Origin: Streptomyces sp. LUP47B
GTDB taxonomy: Bacteria > Actinomycetota > Actinomycetes > Streptomycetales > Streptomycetaceae
Assembly: GCF_001746295.1 (NCBI RefSeq)
Contig: NZ_MJAH01000006.1
Coordinates: 1-40,482 of the forward strand
Direction of reading: 5' to 3'
Length of the DNA: 40,482 nucleotides
Position 1 is the stretch's first letter, and each line of letters opens with the position of its first letter. Positions 33,017 to 40,482 of this stretch are shown one piece after another. Below the pieces are notes generated by a model, which saw only the letters and a list, made by a program, of their open reading frames with translations, searched no databases and was not told the DNA's origin. Made by a program: the position numbers and the translations under genes.

Positions 33017-33418
33017 GAGCTGGATCGAGTCCCCGCTGACCTTGATCTGCTTCTCGGGCAGCGGCTTGGTGGCCGGTGGGTTGGCCACCGAGCCGTCCGC
33101 GATGTGGTACTTGCTGCCGTGGCAGGGGCAGTTGATGGTGCCGCCGGACACGCTGGTCACCTGGCAGCCCTGGTGGGTGCAGATGTCCGAGAAGGCCTTG
33201 AACTCGCCCTCCTTCGGCTGGGTGACGACGACCTTCTCGTCCTTGAAGATCTTCCCGCCGCCGACCGGGATGTCACTGGTCTTCGCCAGTTCGGTGCCGG
33301 CCTTCACCGAACTGGACCCGGAGTCGCTGTTCTCGTTGCCGTACTCGCTGCAGCCGACGGCCAGCGTGGCCGCGCCTGTCGTGAGAAGGATCGTGCGCCG
33401 CGTCGGGCTGTGCGTCAT
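33011..33418 (-). CDS. Rieske [2Fe-2S] lipoprotein with Tat signal
   Basis: A protein of 135 residues. The N-terminus SPTRRTILLTTGAATLAVGC combines a twin-arginine motif (Arg7-Arg8) with a lipobox whose modified Cys would be Cys23, so it should be exported folded and membrane-anchored. The Rieske domain has CTHQGC (ligands Cys80, His82) and CPCHGS (ligands Cys97, His100); Cys85 and Cys99 would form the usual disulphide. ATG 33418 overlaps the stop of the upstream membrane-protein gene (ATGA). It probably passes electrons outside the membrane; the partners are not the bc1 complex genes, which are not here. Confidence 0.88.
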   Translation of the reverse strand: MTHSPTRRTILLTTGAATLAVGCSEYGNENSDSGSSSVKAGTELAKTSDIPVGGGKIFKDEKVVVTQPKEGEFKAFSDICTHQGCQVTSVSGGTINCPCHGSKYHIADGSVANPPATKPLPEKQIKVSGDSIQLA

Positions 33419-33996
33419 GTCGTGACTCCGAAGGTGCGGAAGAACCAGAGGGCCGAGGTCAGCCAGAGGACCGTGAGCGTGGTGAAGACGAGCCCACCGA
33501 CGACCGGCAGCAGCCAGCCGGGAAGTCGCTCCGAGCGCAGCAGCAGCATCTTGGCACTGAACACACCGAAGAAGAAGCAACCCAGGAGCGAGTGCCACAG
33601 AACGCGTGATTCGTACGACTGGAAGCCCAGCGCGTACAGACAGTGCACCGCGACCGGCACCGCTACCAGGAAGGCCACGCGGCCGGACCAGCGGTGCAGG
33701 GTGGCGGACCAGCTCGGGCCCGGGAGCTTGCCGTACAGCATCAGGGCCGAGACGAGCTGCACGATCGCGAAGAAGATCGCGACCGTCGCGAGCCACGACT
33801 TCACCGCGCCCGTGCTGCTGAATCCGGCGAGGTTGAAGGCCGTCCCCGTCGGGTCGTGGACCTTGCCGTAGGCGCCCAGGGCGACCGCCACCGCGGCGGC
33901 CACGAGGGCGGGGATCAGATAGCGGGCAGGGCCGGCGCGGCGCTCGGGTTCGGGCGGCGGCCAGCTCTGGGTGGCGGCGTTCGGGTCGACGGTCAT
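33415..33996 (-). CDS. DUF6529-like membrane protein (cytochrome b561-like)
   Basis: A protein of 193 residues with five likely membrane segments (about 27-45, 67-87, 105-125, 132-150 and 160-182). Histidines in LHRWSGRVAFL, AVHCLYALGF and LWHSLLG are placed near helix ends as in b-type cytochromes, so haem binding is plausible but not shown. The start ATG 33996 follows gagggag. It lies between an anchored extracellular protein gene (22-nt gap) and the Rieske lipoprotein gene (ATGA overlap), which suggests a small electron-transfer operon. Confidence 0.7.
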   Translation of the reverse strand: MTVDPNAATQSWPPPEPERRAGPARYLIPALVAAAVAVALGAYGKVHDPTGTAFNLAGFSSTGAVKSWLATVAIFFAIVQLVSALMLYGKLPGPSWSATLHRWSGRVAFLVAVPVAVHCLYALGFQSYESRVLWHSLLGCFFFGVFSAKMLLLRSERLPGWLLPVVGGLVFTTLTVLWLTSALWFFRTFGVTT

Positions 33997-34018
33997 GATC
34001 GGCTCCCTCGGGCGGAGG

Positions 34019-34681
34019 TCAGGGGGTTACCGGACGGGCCGTGAGCTGCTGTCCGTCGACCGTCACCGCACCGGTCTCCGGGTCGATCTTCGGCGCCGGG
34101 GCGGGCTTGCCGTCGCGCTTGAGGATGCCGACCTGCTCGCCGTCCGGAAGGACGATCCAGCCGCCTTCGATCTTCGCGCCGGCCACCGTGCTGTTCGCCC
34201 GGTAGAGCCCGGACGACTTCTTCGCCCTGCCGATGGTGAAGGCGTAGCTCCCGCTGCCGACGTGGGCCGTACCGCGGATCTCCTTGGTCCCCTTCACCTT
34301 GCCGTCCAGGCTCGCGCCGCCCTTGCCGGTGAGCCGCAGGCTGCCGTCGTCCTTCACGTCACCCTGCAGCCACGACTCGATGTTGTGGCCGTCGCAGACG
34401 TACGCGATCGCCTTGTCGTCGCGCACGGTGATCGCGACCGCGGAGGAGTCGTCGTCGGTCCGGCCCGTGTAGACGCCCTCGGGCACGGAGGTCCGTGACG
34501 GTGACGGGCTGGGCGGGGCGGACGTCTGTGCCGGTGCGGTGCTCGGTGACGCCTTGGTGCTGGGCGACGGCTTCACGTACGACGATGTGGACTTCTCTCC
34601 CGTCGTGGCGTTGAGCGAGAGCATGAACAGGCCGACCAGCAATCCCGCGAGCAGCGTCAGCAACGGTCCGGAACGCTTCAT
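34019..34681 (-). CDS. Anchored extracellular protein, unknown function
   Basis: A protein of 220 residues. A single N-terminal hydrophobic segment (RSGPLLTLLAGLLVGLFMLS) has no clear cleavage site. It is followed by a Ser/Pro/Thr linker (about 30-66) and a beta-rich domain of about 150 residues (VPEGVYTGRTDDDSSAVAIT and similar). One cysteine is present (YVCDGHN). ATG 34681 follows gggggagg on the minus strand. As first gene of the three-gene operon with the DUF6529 and Rieske proteins, it may be an accessory or sensor part of that system. I do not recognise the family. Confidence 0.7.
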   Translation of the reverse strand: MKRSGPLLTLLAGLLVGLFMLSLNATTGEKSTSSYVKPSPSTKASPSTAPAQTSAPPSPSPSRTSVPEGVYTGRTDDDSSAVAITVRDDKAIAYVCDGHNIESWLQGDVKDDGSLRLTGKGGASLDGKVKGTKEIRGTAHVGSGSYAFTIGRAKKSSGLYRANSTVAGAKIEGGWIVLPDGEQVGILKRDGKPAPAPKIDPETGAVTVDGQQLTARPVTP

Positions 34682-34910
34682 GTAAGGGGCCTCCCCCGAG
34701 GCGAAGTTCCTGCCATCAGAGCGGACCCGGGGCCCCGCGTCCAGAGGCGCACAGGTGTGTTTTCACCCCAAGTAGCGGAACTGGGACATTCGGGTGACAT
34801 TGGCACGGTCCGGGAAGCCGTCTCAGGGTGCGGGCGCCGCGCCCCCGCCCCGTACGGGCTGACTAGGCTGGACGGCCCAGAGCCGACGAACATCAGCAAG
34901 GAGCAACGCC
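34682..34910. other. Divergent intergenic region (anchored protein / aroH)
   Basis: These 229 bp separate the two divergent genes. TAGGCT (34864-34869) is a plausible -10 for aroH, giving a leader of about 35 nt with aaggag (34898-34903). ggtg-tgtttt-cacc (around 34753-34767) is a small inverted repeat. No clear -35 or promoter for the minus-strand operon was found. Confidence 0.4.
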
Positions 34911-35279
34911 GTGGCGGTACGAGCGGTCCGGGGCGCCGTCCAACTCGAAAAGGACGAGGCCGGCCACATGGACGAGCAGGTCGGGGCGCTGCTCACCGCC
35001 ATCATGGAGCGGAACGAGCTGACGGCGGACGACCTGATCAGTATCTGGTTCACGGCCACGCCCGACCTGCACAGCGACTTCCCCGCGGCCGCGGCCCGCA
35101 AGCTCGGCACCGGCTTCGCCGATGTCCCGCTGATCTGCGCCCAGGAACTCGACATCGAGGGAGCCATGCCCCGCGTCGTCCGTGTGCTCGCGCACATAGA
35201 GTCCGACCGGCCCCGCGCCGACATCGCGCACGTCTACCTCGGCGCCGCGGCCGCCCTGCGCAAGGACATCGCGCAGTGA
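34911..35279 (+). CDS. aroH: Chorismate mutase, AroH class
   Basis: A protein of 122 residues, the size of the trimeric AroH enzymes. Motifs are VRAVRGAVQLEKDE (active-site Arg near residue 7), ELTADDLISIWFTATPDLHS, PLICAQELDIEGAMPRVVRV, and the C-terminal HVYLGAAAALRKDI. It converts chorismate to prephenate for Phe and Tyr. GTG 34911 follows aaggag (34898-34903) by seven bases. The prephenate dehydrogenase gene begins inside its stop codon, so consecutive pathway steps are translationally coupled. Confidence 0.93.
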   Translation: MAVRAVRGAVQLEKDEAGHMDEQVGALLTAIMERNELTADDLISIWFTATPDLHSDFPAAAARKLGTGFADVPLICAQELDIEGAMPRVVRVLAHIESDRPRADIAHVYLGAAAALRKDIAQ

Positions 35280-36361
35280 GGACCGCACTCGTCGTCGGGA
35301 CCGGGCTGATCGGGACGTCCGCCGCGCTGGTGTTGGCGGGGCGGGGCGTCACCGTCCACCTCGCCGACCACGATCCCGAGCAGGCCCGTACGGCCGCCGC
35401 GCTCGGAGCGGGTACGGACGAGGCGCCCGAGGGGCCCGTCGACCTCGCGATCGTCGCCGCGCCGCCCGCGCACGTGGCCGGCGTGCTCGCCGACGCGATG
35501 CGGCGCGGGGTGGCCCGCGGATACATCGACGTGGCCAGCGTGAAGGGCGGACCGCGGCGGGAGCTGGAGGGGCTGGGGCTCGACCTCTCCTCGTACATCG
35601 GTACGCATCCGATGTCCGGGCGGGAGAAGTCCGGACCCCTGGCCGCCTCCGCGGATCTCTTCGAGGGGCGGCCCTGGGTGCTGACCCCCACCCGGGACAC
35701 CGACACCGAGGTGCTGAACCTCGCGCTGGAGCTGGTCTCGCACTGTCGTGCGGTGCCGGTGGTCATGGACGCCGACGCCCACGACCGTGCTGTGGCGCTT
35801 GTCTCGCACATGCCTCATCTGGTGTCGAGCATGGTCGCCGCGCGGCTCCAGCACGCCGAGGAGGCCGCCGTACGTCTGTGCGGACAGGGGATTCGGGACG
35901 TGACCCGGATCGCCGCGTCGGATCCCGGGATGTGGATCGACATCCTCTCCGCCAATCCGGGGCCGGTGGCCGATCTGCTCACCGATGTCGCCGGGGACCT
36001 GGAGGAGACGGTACGGGCGCTGCGGGCGTTGCAGTCCGCGGACGAGGCGAAGCGGCTCGAGGGCACGTCCGGGATCGAGGACATGCTGCGGCGGGGGAAT
36101 GCCGGGCAGGTCCGGGTGCCCGGGAAACACGGGTCCGCTCCTCGGGTGTACGAGGTCGTGGCCGTGCTCATCGACGACCAGCCGGGGCAGCTGGCCCGTA
36201 TCTTCGCGGACGCCGGGCGGGCGGGGGTCAACATCGAGGACGTACGCATCGAGCATGCGACGGGACAGCAGGCGGGGCTGGTGCAGCTGATGGTCGAGCC
36301 GTCGGCGGCGCCGGTGCTGGCGGCGTCGTTGCGGGAGCGGGGCTGGGCCATTCGGCAGTAG
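35276..36361 (+). CDS. tyrA: Prephenate dehydrogenase with C-terminal ACT domain
   Basis: A protein of 361 residues. The NAD(P)-binding start is TALVVGTGLIGTSAALVLAG. The catalytic histidine region is SYIGTHPMSGREKSGP and a second conserved segment is VALVSHMPHLVSSMVA. Residues about 285-361 form an ACT domain (VYEVVAVLIDDQPGQLARIF), which in this family binds an amino acid, usually tyrosine, for feedback. It converts prephenate to 4-hydroxyphenylpyruvate. GTG 35276 overlaps the aroH stop (GTGA). Confidence 0.94.
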   Translation: MRTALVVGTGLIGTSAALVLAGRGVTVHLADHDPEQARTAAALGAGTDEAPEGPVDLAIVAAPPAHVAGVLADAMRRGVARGYIDVASVKGGPRRELEGLGLDLSSYIGTHPMSGREKSGPLAASADLFEGRPWVLTPTRDTDTEVLNLALELVSHCRAVPVVMDADAHDRAVALVSHMPHLVSSMVAARLQHAEEAAVRLCGQGIRDVTRIAASDPGMWIDILSANPGPVADLLTDVAGDLEETVRALRALQSADEAKRLEGTSGIEDMLRRGNAGQVRVPGKHGSAPRVYEVVAVLIDDQPGQLARIFADAGRAGVNIEDVRIEHATGQQAGLVQLMVEPSAAPVLAASLRERGWAIRQ

Positions 36362-36474
36362 GGCCGGCGCCCGGACCACGCGTCCGGACGAGTGACGCGC
36401 ACCCAGTAACCTTGTGCGGGGCACCGTCGCGTCCCCACCCCACTCGCCAGACCGCACCCGAAAGGTGTCCCCCC

Positions 36475-37161
36475 GTGGAAAACGGCGCCGCCCAGCCCGT
36501 GATTGTCGCCATAGACGGCCCCTCCGGCACGGGCAAGTCGAGCACCTCGAAGGCCGTCGCCGCGCAGCTGGGTCTGAGCTACCTGGACACCGGGGCCCAG
36601 TACCGGGCGATCACCTGGTGGATGGTGACCAACGGGATCGACATCGACGACCCGTCCGCGATCGCCGCCGTGGTGGGGAAGGCGGAGATCGTCTCCGGCA
36701 CCGACCCGGAGAACCCGACGATCACGGTGGACGGGACCGATGTGGCCGGTCCGATCCGGACCCAGGAGATCACCTCCAAGGTCAGCGCGGTGAGCGCCGT
36801 GCCCGAGGTGCGGGCCCGGATCACCGAGCTGCAGCGGTCGCTGGCGACCTCCGCCGAGAAGGGCATCGTCGTCGAGGGGCGGGACATCGGTACGACCGTG
36901 CTGCCCGACGCCGACCTCAAGGTCTTCCTCACCGCTTCCCCCGAGGCCCGCGCCGCACGCCGCAGCGGGGAGCTCAAGGGTGCCGACGTCAAGACCACCC
37001 GCGAGGCCCTGATCAAGCGGGACGCGGCCGACTCCAGCCGGAAGACCTCGCCGCTCGCCAAGGCGGACGACGCGGTCGAGGTGGACACCACCGAGCTCAC
37101 CCTCGCGCAGGTCATCGAGTGTGTCGTCACCCTCGTCGAGGAGAAGCGGGCCGGGAAGTGA
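36475..37161 (+). CDS. cmk: (d)CMP kinase
   Basis: A protein of 228 residues. Walker A is DGPSGTGKSS (14-23), followed by YLDTGAQYRAITWW and the substrate-binding EKGIVVEGRDIGTTVLPDAD. It phosphorylates CMP and dCMP. GTG 36475 follows aaaggtg (36461-36467) by seven bases. The acyltransferase gene starts within its stop (GTGA), and der follows. The same cmk-der linkage occurs in many actinobacteria. Confidence 0.95.
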   Translation: MENGAAQPVIVAIDGPSGTGKSSTSKAVAAQLGLSYLDTGAQYRAITWWMVTNGIDIDDPSAIAAVVGKAEIVSGTDPENPTITVDGTDVAGPIRTQEITSKVSAVSAVPEVRARITELQRSLATSAEKGIVVEGRDIGTTVLPDADLKVFLTASPEARAARRSGELKGADVKTTREALIKRDAADSSRKTSPLAKADDAVEVDTTELTLAQVIECVVTLVEEKRAGK

Positions 37162-37820
37162 GTACGGACTCTTCCGGCACGGTCCCCTCGATGAAGGGCG
37201 CCGAGGTCGGGCGGCGGATCGGCGTCGGGCTGATGTACGGGCTGTGGAAGCCGCGGGTGCTCGGCGCCTGGCGGATGCCCGCGTCCGGACCCGCGATCCT
37301 CGCCGTCAACCACTCCCACAACATCGACGGCCCGATGGTGATGGGCGTGTCACCCCGGCCGACGCACTTCCTTGTCAAGAAGGAAGCCTTCATCGGCCCG
37401 CTGGATCCCTTCCTGACGGCCATCGGACAGCTCAAGGTGGACCGTTCCGTGGCCGACCGCGGGGCGATCACCCAGGCGCTCGATGTCCTCAAGGCCGGCG
37501 GGGTGCTCGGTATCTTCCCGGAGGGCACCCGGGGCGAGGGAGACTTCGCCTCCCTGCGGGCCGGGCTCGCGTACTTCGCGGTGCGCGGCGGGGCACCGGT
37601 CGTTCCGGTCGCCGTGCTGGGAAGCTCCGGGAAGCCGGGACGGTTGATAAAGGGGCTGCCTCCGCTGCGCAGCCGCGTCGACGTCGTCTTCGGCGACCCC
37701 TTCGAAGCGGGCGACGGCAGCGGACGGCGTACACGCAAGGCGCTCGACGAGGCGACCGAGCGCATCCAGAAGCAGCTCAGCGCCCACCTGGAAAACGCCA
37801 GGCGCCTGACCGGGCGCTAG
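37158..37820 (+). CDS. 1-acyl-sn-glycerol-3-phosphate acyltransferase-like protein
   Basis: A protein of 220 residues. The acyltransferase HX4D motif is NHSHNID (His52, Asp57), and the phosphate-binding motif is GIFPEGTRGEGDF. These define the PlsC superfamily, which makes phosphatidic acid; the physiological acceptor here is not certain. GTG 37158 overlaps the cmk stop. A hairpin-containing leader of 78 nt separates it from der. Confidence 0.88.
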   Translation: MSTDSSGTVPSMKGAEVGRRIGVGLMYGLWKPRVLGAWRMPASGPAILAVNHSHNIDGPMVMGVSPRPTHFLVKKEAFIGPLDPFLTAIGQLKVDRSVADRGAITQALDVLKAGGVLGIFPEGTRGEGDFASLRAGLAYFAVRGGAPVVPVAVLGSSGKPGRLIKGLPPLRSRVDVVFGDPFEAGDGSGRRTRKALDEATERIQKQLSAHLENARRLTGR

Positions 37821-37833
37821 GCGACACTGAGTA

Positions 37834-37867
37834 GTGGATCAGTCCGGCGGAACAACCGGGGATCCAC
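37834..37867 (+). other. Nested hairpin in the der leader
   Basis: gtggatc (37834-37840) pairs with gatccac (37861-37867), and inside it ccgg pairs with ccgg around an 8-nt loop. No T tract follows, and the der start is 32 bases downstream. It could be a transcript stabiliser or attenuator; no direct evidence. Confidence 0.4.
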
Positions 37868-37898
37868 CGATCACCACGATGAACGAGGTACGGACTTC

Positions 37899-39377
37899 AT
37901 GAACGACCACATCCACTCCGAGGGCTCTTCCGAAGAGCACGACCACGGAGCGCTTGGCGATGCCGAGTACGCGGAGTTCATGGAGCTCGCCGCGGAAGAG
38001 GGCTTCGACATCGAGGACGTCGAGGGGGCCATCGAGGCGGCCGGGCACGGTCCGCTGCCCGTGCTCGCCGTCGTCGGCCGCCCCAATGTCGGCAAGTCGA
38101 CTCTGGTGAACCGCATCATCGGGCGCCGCGAGGCCGTCGTGGAGGACAAGCCCGGCGTCACCCGCGACCGTGTCACCTACGAGGCCGAGTGGGCGGGACG
38201 CCGCTTCAAGGTCGTCGACACCGGCGGCTGGGAGCAGGACGTCCTCGGCATCGACGCCTCCGTGGCCGCGCAGGCCGAGTACGCGATCGAGGCCGCCGAC
38301 GCCGTCGTGTTCGTCGTCGACGCCAAGGTCGGCGCGACCGACACCGACGAGGCGGTCGTACGACTGCTGCGCAAGGCCGGCAAGCCCGTGGTGCTGGCCG
38401 CCAACAAGGTCGACGGCCTGAGCGGCGAGTCCGACGCGGCGTACCTGTGGTCCCTGGGTCTCGGCGAGCCGCACCCGGTCTCGGCGCTGCACGGCCGGGG
38501 TACCGGCGACATGCTCGACGCCGTTCTGGAGGCGCTGCCGGAGGCGCCCGAGCAGAGCTTCGGCACCGCGATCGGCGGGCCGCGCCGCATCGCCCTGATC
38601 GGCCGCCCGAACGTCGGCAAGTCCTCGCTGCTGAACAAGGTGGCCGGCGAGGAGCGGGTCGTGGTCAACGAGATGGCCGGCACCACCCGTGACCCGGTCG
38701 ACGAACTCATCGAGCTCGGCGGTGTCACCTGGAAGTTCGTCGACACCGCCGGTATCCGCAAGCGGGTCCACCTCCAGCAGGGCGCCGACTACTACGCCTC
38801 GCTGCGCACCGCCGCCGCCGTCGAGAAGGCCGAGGTGGCGGTCATCCTGATCGACGGCTCCGAGTCGATCTCGGTCCAGGACCAGCGGATCGTCACCATG
38901 GCCGTCGAGGCGGGCCGCGCGATCGTCATCGCCTACAACAAGTGGGACACCCTCGACGAGGAGCGCCGCTACTACCTGGAGCGGGAGATCGAGACCGAGC
39001 TCGCCCAGGTCGCCTGGGCGCCGCGCGTCAACGTCTCGGCCCGCACCGGCCGCCACATGGAGAAGCTGGTCCCCGCGATCGAGACGGCTCTGGCGGGCTG
39101 GGAGACGCGTGTCCCGACCGGCCGTCTCAACGCCTTCCTGGGCGAGCTGGTGGCCGCCCACCCGCACCCGATCCGGGGCGGCAAGCAGCCGCGCATCCTC
39201 TTCGGCACCCAGGCCGGCACCAAGCCGCCGCGGTTCGTGCTCTTCGCCTCCGGGTTCATCGAGGCGGGCTACCGGCGTTTCATCGAGCGCCGGCTGCGTG
39301 AGGAGTTCAGCTTCGAGGGCACCCCGATCCACATCTCGGTGCGGGTGCGCGAGAAGCGCGGCGCGAAGAAGAAGTGA
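37899..39377 (+). CDS. der: GTPase Der (EngA), ribosome assembly
   Basis: A protein of 492 residues with two tandem G domains. The first P loop is VVGRPNVGKSTLVNRIIG with DTGG and NKVDG; the second is LIGRPNVGKSSLLNKVAG with DTAG and YNKWD. A C-terminal KH-like domain ends VRVREKRGAKKK. Der is an essential GTPase for 50S subunit maturation. Residues 1-50 are an acidic N-terminal extension found in actinobacterial members. ATG 37899 has gagg about ten bases upstream. A 22-bp stem terminator follows. Confidence 0.97.
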   Translation: MNDHIHSEGSSEEHDHGALGDAEYAEFMELAAEEGFDIEDVEGAIEAAGHGPLPVLAVVGRPNVGKSTLVNRIIGRREAVVEDKPGVTRDRVTYEAEWAGRRFKVVDTGGWEQDVLGIDASVAAQAEYAIEAADAVVFVVDAKVGATDTDEAVVRLLRKAGKPVVLAANKVDGLSGESDAAYLWSLGLGEPHPVSALHGRGTGDMLDAVLEALPEAPEQSFGTAIGGPRRIALIGRPNVGKSSLLNKVAGEERVVVNEMAGTTRDPVDELIELGGVTWKFVDTAGIRKRVHLQQGADYYASLRTAAAVEKAEVAVILIDGSESISVQDQRIVTMAVEAGRAIVIAYNKWDTLDEERRYYLEREIETELAQVAWAPRVNVSARTGRHMEKLVPAIETALAGWETRVPTGRLNAFLGELVAAHPHPIRGGKQPRILFGTQAGTKPPRFVLFASGFIEAGYRRFIERRLREEFSFEGTPIHISVRVREKRGAKKK

Positions 39378-39380
39378 CGT

Positions 39381-39428
39381 ACACATGAGGAAGGGCGGCC
39401 CCCACCGGGGCCGCCCTTCCTCATGTGT
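39381..39428. terminator. Bidirectional terminator after der
   Basis: A perfect 22-bp stem, 39381-39402 with 39407-39428 (starting acacatgaggaagggcggcc), with loop cacc. It lies between der and the convergent hypothetical gene, whose stop codon begins at its last base. Confidence 0.9.
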
Positions 39429-39748
39429 CAGACCCCTCTGCGCGGAGGTGGCAGCGCCGCCGGGACGTGGCGCATCCCGGTGTGCTGCTGCCCGATGTGT
39501 CCCACCCGCTGCCACTGCGACTGCTGACGGGCGCTGAACGCACCCGTGCTGTAGGCGCTGTACGAGCTGCTGAACGAGCCCGAGGCGTGCGGGGTGTTCC
39601 CGAACGCCGTGAAGCCCAGCTCCTCCTCACCGCTGCGGTCACCCGGCAGCGAGCGGAAGGTCCTGACGTACTCGGAGTAGAGCGCGTCGTAGATCGGCGT
39701 GGCCGATGGTCCGCCGGGAAACCGGCGCGGAGCGTCGTATGGGTGCAC
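39428..39748 (-). CDS. Conserved hypothetical protein
   Basis: A protein of 106 residues. The N-terminal half (GPSATPIYDALYSEYVRTFR, then SLPGDRSGEEELGFTAFG) is a pattern I recall as conserved in Streptomyces proteins at this position. The C-terminal half is Ser/Tyr/Gln-rich and variable. No function or known domain. GTG 39748 is the likely start; no clear ribosome site is visible. Confidence 0.65.
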   Translation of the reverse strand: MHPYDAPRRFPGGPSATPIYDALYSEYVRTFRSLPGDRSGEEELGFTAFGNTPHASGSFSSSYSAYSTGAFSARQQSQWQRVGHIGQQHTGMRHVPAALPPPRRGV

Positions 39749-39809
39749 GTATGTCCAAACGACACCGGGACCTCGGGGATGCGGTCCGGCGTGATCCTTC
39801 AGCCGGTTG

Positions 39810-40482
39810 TCAGGTACCGGCGAGAGGCATCGCGGCCGCGACCAGCTTGCCGTTCGCCGCCGCCTTGTCGAGCGCGTCCCGCAGCAGGTCCTCCCGGGGC
39901 TGGCGTCCGATGGAGCCCACCGGTGCCGCGAACATCAGCACCTGCTGGTGCTTGTTGGCGGCGGCCCGCCAGGCGTCGGTGACCTGGAGCGGCTGGTGCG
40001 CCTGCCACCAGGCCACCGGCTGCCCGCCGTTCGGCGACGGCTGGAGCACGGCGTGCAGCTGGCCCACCGCCAGCAGCACCGACCATCCGTGCAGAACGGA
40101 CGGGACCGCCTGGATCGCCGTCAGCGGCATGAACCCCTGCTCGATCAGCAGCGGCAGGAAGTCGTCGCCGAGCCCCGTCGCGCCCGGCCGCACGATCGGC
40201 CCGGTCGGCTCCACGACCAGCGCCGGGTGCAGCTCTCCGGCGATCAGGATCAGTCCGCTGGTCACCCCGAGCACCGCCTGCTCGGGTACGACCTGGTCCG
40301 GGTCCAGGTCGACGGTGTCGCCGGTGATGGACTTCACCGCGCCCCGGAGCTGCTCCTCGGTGACCTGGACGACCTGTGAGGGCAGGCAGCCGGCGTGGGC
40401 GAAGGCCAGGACGGCGGTCTCGTCGCCGATGAACAGGACGGTGCTGGTGCGCTCCTGTGCGGAGTCGCCCTGGGTGCGGCAG
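39810..40482 (-). CDS. Uncharacterised protein (partial, 5' end beyond the window)
   Basis: The frame stays open from the stop at 39810 to the window edge, giving at least 224 residues. A GTG at 40335-40337 is an internal codon: the upstream text (TVLFIGDETAVLAFAHAGCL, then PSQVVQVTEEQLRGAVKSIT) continues the protein without a stop. The visible part is mixed alpha/beta with a Trp/Gln-rich segment (QPVAWWQAHQPLQVTDAWRA). I do not recognise the family. Confidence 0.65.
   Translation of the reverse strand, partial: CRTQGDSAQERTSTVLFIGDETAVLAFAHAGCLPSQVVQVTEEQLRGAVKSITGDTVDLDPDQVVPEQAVLGVTSGLILIAGELHPALVVEPTGPIVRPGATGLGDDFLPLLIEQGFMPLTAIQAVPSVLHGWSVLLAVGQLHAVLQPSPNGGQPVAWWQAHQPLQVTDAWRAAANKHQQVLMFAAPVGSIGRQPREDLLRDALDKAAANGKLVAAAMPLAGT

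Overview
The window is chromosomal DNA from a Streptomyces or very close relative. The evidence is a GC content near 70% with G/C at most third codon positions, frequent GTG starts, stop/start overlaps of the GTGA and ATGA type, a typical actinobacterial 23S-5S end, and gene blocks (tlyA-nadK-recN; parA-like-scpA-scpB-rluB; cmk-acyltransferase-der) in the order I remember for Streptomyces. I see no prophage, insertion sequence, CRISPR array or tRNA gene.

Layout. 1-490: end of an rRNA operon (23S 3' end, 5S, strong terminator). 522-2558: a large Arg/Asp/Gly-rich disordered protein with a helical-repeat C-terminal half. 2622-5015: a DUF1015 protein and a NagD-type HAD phosphatase, divergent. 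5127-8070: an iron-siderophore ABC transporter (two FecCD permeases and an ATPase) behind a DmdR/DtxR-type iron box. 8054-14447: SCP2 protein, a small hypothetical protein, TlyA methyltransferase, NAD kinase, RecN, an MraY/WecA-like membrane protein and a GT-B glycosyltransferase. 14467-19008: a PucR-family regulator divergent from an F420/LLM-type oxidoreductase, and a GH15 glycosidase. 19009-19455: an unusually structured 447-bp intergenic region. 19456-25442: CTP synthase, ADP-ribose Nudix hydrolase, an orphan P-loop/TPR protein and alanine dehydrogenase. 25814-30385: ParA-like ATPase, a putative ribbon-helix-helix protein, ScpA, ScpB and an RluB/RsuA-type pseudouridine synthase. 30492-33003: a possible small ORF, a TIGR03086-like protein, an NrtR-type Nudix regulator and an ADP-ribosylglycohydrolase. 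33011-34681 (minus): Tat-Rieske lipoprotein, DUF6529 membrane protein and an anchored extracellular protein. 34911-39377: AroH chorismate mutase, prephenate dehydrogenase, CMP kinase, an acyltransferase and the Der GTPase. 39428-40482 (minus): two uncharacterised genes, the last cut by the window edge.

How the genes work together. Most are core functions: ribosome maturation (TlyA, RluB-type, Der), nucleotide and NAD supply (PyrG, Cmk, NadK, Nudix, NrtR/ARH), chromosome organisation (RecN, ParA-like, ScpAB), aromatic amino acids (AroH, TyrA) and iron uptake. Less explained parts are the ParA plus RHH pair feeding into scpAB, the MraY-like protein/glycosyltransferase pair beside recN, the Rieske/DUF6529/anchored-protein operon, the orphan TPR ATPase, and the disordered protein with a 119-residue internal duplication whose candidate promoter is embedded in the rRNA terminator.

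Regulatory DNA is easy to read in places. Several genes appear to be leaderless, with a TANNNT -10 box 6-8 nt before the start codon. The pucR/LLM divergent pair has two nearly identical mirrored -10/start modules. Most convergent gene pairs are separated by perfect palindromic terminators. All assignments come from reading motifs and gene order, without database searches.
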